NCBI GenBank assembly: GCA_018969295.1
Contig: JAGWYN010000033.1
Location: forward strand, 1-46,921
DNA: 46,921 nucleotides
From: Chloroflexota bacterium
GTDB taxonomy: Bacteria > Chloroflexota > Anaerolineae > Caldilineales > Caldilineaceae
Direction of reading: 5' to 3'
In this document: in pieces, positions 43,965 through 46,921 of the stretch
How positions within the stretch are numbered: position 1 is the first letter of the stretch
How the letters are laid out: the number at the start of each line of letters is the position of its first letter
Program-made: the position numbers and the translations under genes
The notes under the pieces: generated by a model
What the model saw: the letters and a program-made list of their open reading frames with translations, nothing else
Told to the model about the DNA's origin: nothing
The model's database searches: none

Positions 43965-44741
43965 CTATTGTCGTTTGCGCAACCTGGCCGCAATCCCTGC
44001 AGCTGCCAGCCCACTCCCAAAGAGCACCAGGGTCAACGGCTCTGGAATCGGGACGGGAGCAGGCACCGGAGTCGGCACCGGCGGCACTGCAGTCGGCGGC
44101 ACCGCAGTCGGCGGCACTGCAGTCGGCTGGGGAACCGGGTTGCAGTAGGCCGCTGCATCTGTGTTAGAAGCACTGGGCCCCGTAATCTGGGCACTGTTCA
44201 CATAGGTGGGGCGGGCCCCGTCTCCGTCAGAAACGTTGGCGCACCCCTGCACTGGCCCCCCCCCAGGCAGAAGCAGACCCGAACTGTTCAGATTCAACGC
44301 CTGCTGGCCACGCACCACAAACAGCCACACATCGTCCGGGTCTATGACTCCCGGATTGCTGCCATCCTGCAGCGGCCCATACGGAGCAGGCACAATGCTC
44401 GGCAGCTGGTTGTCGGCCACCGTCACCGAAATCGGGTTAATCGGTGTACAAACCGACCCAGCCGGACAGCTGTAGGTCGCCTCATAGAGAAAAGAAAGCG
44501 CACTCCCTGCTGCCAACACAGGCACGTTCGCACCGTTGGGGTCATTGGCGTCGACACAGCTCCCCGGCACCGCACTCCCTGTAGAACCGATGTCGCTGCT
44601 GCACACATATTTGACCAACACAAAATTCCCAATCACCGTCGGTTCCTGGGCCAGAACTGGCATACTCCCGACCGCAAACAGCAGTCCCCCTACCAGACAC
44701 AGGCCTGCTGCCAGACCGACAACTATCTGCTTCACTCGCAT
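43965..44741 (-). CDS. secreted PEP-CTERM-type protein
   Basis: 258 aa. Signal peptide with cleavage likely after VLAQ (about 1-32). The middle resembles repeat modules of extracellular adhesins: DPDDVWLFVVRGQQALN and GARPTYVNSAQITGP. A Thr/Pro/Val/Ala repeat (PTAVPP x3) leads to the C-terminal sorting signal: PIPEPLTLVLFGSGLAAAGIAARLRKRQ, that is, Pro-Glu-Pro motif, hydrophobic helix and basic tail. Such signals are processed by an exosortase; none is in the window. The ATG overlaps the stop of the B-repeat gene by 10 nt, so they are translated together. Confidence 0.85.
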   Translation of the reverse strand: MRVKQIVVGLAAGLCLVGGLLFAVGSMPVLAQEPTVIGNFVLVKYVCSSDIGSTGSAVPGSCVDANDPNGANVPVLAAGSALSFLYEATYSCPAGSVCTPINPISVTVADNQLPSIVPAPYGPLQDGSNPGVIDPDDVWLFVVRGQQALNLNSSGLLLPGGGPVQGCANVSDGDGARPTYVNSAQITGPSASNTDAAAYCNPVPQPTAVPPTAVPPTAVPPVPTPVPAPVPIPEPLTLVLFGSGLAAAGIAARLRKRQ

Positions 44742-46921
44742 TTTTTTCTCCTGATTTTTGAACTCTGCTGACCTTTGACCGATACCCAGAATAGACCAAA
44801 CGCTAAGGCAGGGGGCTCTTTCTTCAAGAGCCCCCTCACCCCCTGCCTCAGCCGCCAGCCCTCACACTCCGGCGCAGCCGTCTCGATTTCCTGCATCTCC
44901 ACCGCCGCCTCGTCTTCGCTCAGAAGCTCTACCGCAGGCACTGCTTCCGGCGCCGCTTCAAACACCACTGGTGCACGTTCTTCTGCCCAGCCTGTCTCCA
45001 CAGACAGCCCAGCACCCTCTGCCTGCACACCCATCTGCACCGCAGACAGATAGAGGAAGCGAATCCATCCAGGCTCCTCTTCTTCCGGCAGCGCACTGGG
45101 CGGGGCGATGCCGGCCACGTGGAAGGCAAAGTCGATGGTCCAGTTGGCTTCACCAGCCCCCACCGTCACCGTCGTGTTGTTCTGATGGCTCTGGTCAGGG
45201 TTGCCGTCCTCCTGGTGGATACCTTCGTTGCCGCTCTCGCTGCTCCCCCCAGGCGTGCTGCTCGGCACCACATCCCCGTAGCTGCTGGGCACGCTCCCGT
45301 AGACCACCGTGTAGGTGCCCGCCGGGACCGTGAACGAGTAGTAGCCCTGGGCGTCCGTCGTCGTCGTGTAGACAGCACTGCCGCTGGTCGCCGTGATCAC
45401 CATCCCTGCCACCGGCGTGATCACCCCCGTGCTCGCCAGGCCGTCCGTGTCGCTCTCAATCCAGACCCGGTCGCCGAACTGCGCAGGCAGTACAAGCCCC
45501 GCATCGATCGTGTAGTTGTCCGTGCTCCCCATCGGAACCACCACCACCCCGCTGGCCCCTGGGTCGCTGTCGCTTGCATCGTCACCGTTGTCCGCGTCGG
45601 TCAACGAATAGCCCTCAGGCGGAAAGAAAGTCACGGTGTAGGTCTGGTTCGGCGCCAGATCGGTGAAGGTGTAGTACCCGCTGGCATTCGTCGTCGTCGT
45701 GAGAATGCTGCTGTCCGGCAGCGTCAGCGTCACCGTCACCCCCCCTACTCCTGGCTCGCTGACGTCCTGCTGGCCATCACCGTCCTGGTCAAACCAGACG
45801 TAGTTGCCCAGGTTGACCGGCGTCGGAGTGCCGGCCAGGTTGAAGGCAAAGTCGATGGTCCAGTTGGCTTCGCCAGGCCCCACCGTCACCGTCGTGTTGT
45901 TCTGGTGGCTCTGGTCCGGGTTGCCGCTCTGCTGGTAGCTGCCCTCGTTGCCGCTCTCGCTGTTCCCTCCAGGCGTGCTGCTCGGCACCACACTCCCGTA
46001 GCTGCTGGGCACGCTCCCGTAGATGACCGTGTAGGTGCCCGCCGGAACCGTGAACGAGTAGTAGCCCTGGGCGTCCGTCGTCGTGGTGTAGACAGCACTG
46101 CCGCTGGTCGCCGTGATCACCATCCCCGCCACCGGCGTGATCACCCCCGTGCTCGCCAGGCCGTCCGTGTCGCTCTCAATCCAGACCCGGTCGCCGAACT
46201 GCGCAACAGGCAGCACCAGCCCCGCATCGATCGTGTAGTTGTCCGTGCTCCCCATCGGAACCACCACCACCCCACTGGCCCCTGGGTCGCTGTCGCTTGC
46301 ATCGCTGCCGTTGTCCGCGTCGGTCAACGTATAGCCGTTGGGCGGGAAGAAGGTCACGGTGTAGGTCTGGTTCGGCGTCAGAGCCGTGAAGGTGTAGTAC
46401 CCGCTGGCATCCGTCGTCGTCGTGAGAACATTCCCGTTCGGCAGCGTCAGCGTCACCGTCACCCCCCCTACTCCTGGCTCGCCGACATCCTGCTGGCCAT
46501 CACCGTCCTGGTCAAACCAGACGTAGTTGCCCAGGTTGACCGGCGTCGGAGTGCCGGCCAGGTTGAAGGCAAAGTCGATGGTCCAGTTGGCTTCGCCAGA
46601 GGCCACCGTCACCGTCGTGCTGTTCTGATGGCTCTGGTCGGGGTTGCCGCTCTGCTGGTAGCTGCCCTCGTTGCCGCTCTCGCTGCTCCCCCCAGGCGTG
46701 CTGCTCGGCACCACACTCCCGTAGCTGCTGGGCACACTCCCATAAACCACCGTGTAGGTCCCTGCCGGGACCGTGAACGAGTAGTAGCCCTGGGCGTCCG
46801 TCGTCGTCGTGTAGACAGCGCTGCCGCTGGTCGCCGTGATCACCATCCCTGCCACCGGCGTGATCACCCCCGTGTTCGCCAGGCCATCCGTGTCGCTCTC
46901 CACCCAGACCCGGTCGCCAAA
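44732..46921 (-). CDS. large B-repeat (SdrD/Cna-B-like) surface protein, 3' part
   Basis: The gene runs off the right edge; about 729 codons of its C-terminus are here. Two alternating domain types: one starting FGDRVWIESDTDG (with TATSGSAVYTTTTDAQGYYSF) and one starting LGNYVWFDQDGDG (with TLTTTTDASGYYTF), both SdrD_B-like prealbumin folds with calcium-type Asp/Asn positions. Three copies of the first type and two of the second are seen. The last ~120 residues lack repeats and contain neither an LPxTG nor a PEP-CTERM signal, so anchoring is unclear. Function as adhesion or biofilm protein is inferred. Confidence 0.85.
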   Translation of the reverse strand, partial: FGDRVWVESDTDGLANTGVITPVAGMVITATSGSAVYTTTTDAQGYYSFTVPAGTYTVVYGSVPSSYGSVVPSSTPGGSSESGNEGSYQQSGNPDQSHQNSTTVTVASGEANWTIDFAFNLAGTPTPVNLGNYVWFDQDGDGQQDVGEPGVGGVTVTLTLPNGNVLTTTTDASGYYTFTALTPNQTYTVTFFPPNGYTLTDADNGSDASDSDPGASGVVVVPMGSTDNYTIDAGLVLPVAQFGDRVWIESDTDGLASTGVITPVAGMVITATSGSAVYTTTTDAQGYYSFTVPAGTYTVIYGSVPSSYGSVVPSSTPGGNSESGNEGSYQQSGNPDQSHQNNTTVTVGPGEANWTIDFAFNLAGTPTPVNLGNYVWFDQDGDGQQDVSEPGVGGVTVTLTLPDSSILTTTTNASGYYTFTDLAPNQTYTVTFFPPEGYSLTDADNGDDASDSDPGASGVVVVPMGSTDNYTIDAGLVLPAQFGDRVWIESDTDGLASTGVITPVAGMVITATSGSAVYTTTTDAQGYYSFTVPAGTYTVVYGSVPSSYGDVVPSSTPGGSSESGNEGIHQEDGNPDQSHQNNTTVTVGAGEANWTIDFAFHVAGIAPPSALPEEEEPGWIRFLYLSAVQMGVQAEGAGLSVETGWAEERAPVVFEAAPEAVPAVELLSEDEAAVEMQEIETAAPECEGWRLRQGVRGLLKKEPPALAFGLFWVSVKGQQSSKIRRKKCE
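45115..46921. repeat. 720/723-bp near-identical tandem domain repeats
   Basis: The two-domain unit starts at 46921 (off edge or nearly so), 46198 and 45478, giving periods of 723 and 720 bp. Large stretches are identical at the DNA level, including silent positions, showing recent duplication or gene conversion. The third unit is truncated after its first domain. Confidence 0.9.

Overview
The window looks like chromosomal DNA of a GC-rich, respiring bacterium. I infer a member of the Chloroflexota (perhaps Caldilinea-like). The reasons are a RecG with a long helical N-terminal extension, a b6-type cytochrome b operon ending in a diheme cytochrome c, a PEP synthase paired with its regulatory kinase/phosphorylase, and large extracellular B-repeat proteins. 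This placement is inference only. No rRNA, tRNA, CRISPR array, transposase or phage gene is visible.

Layout. 0-5.7 kb: thymidine kinase overlapping a histone-deacetylase-like amidohydrolase (+), then a minus-strand set (small membrane protein, HAD phosphatase, glycogen phosphorylase) and an SMR-type transporter. 5.7-13.1 kb: housekeeping genes ftsH (-), rlmN (+), rpmB (-), degV-recG (+). 13.2-18 kb: central carbon genes gltA (-), divergent from ppsA and its regulator (+). 18-26.8 kb: a minus-strand carbohydrate operon, read dhaK, dhaL, binding protein, ATPase, two permeases, 3-hydroxyacid dehydrogenase, hflX. 27-31.5 kb: a RIO-type kinase behind an attenuator-like leader (+), a short-chain dehydrogenase (-), and thrC-rnc (+) behind an operator-like repeat and a folded leader. 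31.5-42.5 kb: smc with an upstream membrane protein, the operon Rieske / cytochrome b / diheme cytochrome c, and valS, all minus. 42.8-46.9 kb: a CpXC protein (+), a chimeric araC remnant, a PEP-CTERM protein and the 3' end of a giant B-repeat surface protein (all -).

How they work together. The dhaK-to-dehydrogenase operon encodes uptake and phosphorylation of a small ketose or polyol with a downstream oxidoreductase; the substrate is not determined. ppsA plus its regulator and gltA control flow around PEP and the TCA cycle. The Rieske/b/c genes form a quinol:cytochrome c oxidoreductase. The B-repeat protein and PEP-CTERM protein overlap by 10 nt and are probably co-translated secreted proteins.

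Recurring patterns: most promoters I can pick out carry an extended -10 (TGn before the hexamer). Short tandem repeats of 10-18 bp occur in leaders, gaps and linkers. Near-perfect hairpins without U-tracts lie at gene ends, two of them between convergent genes. Two genes (RIO kinase and valS) have a hairpin plus T-run between promoter and start codon. All functional calls are from reading the sequence, without database searches.
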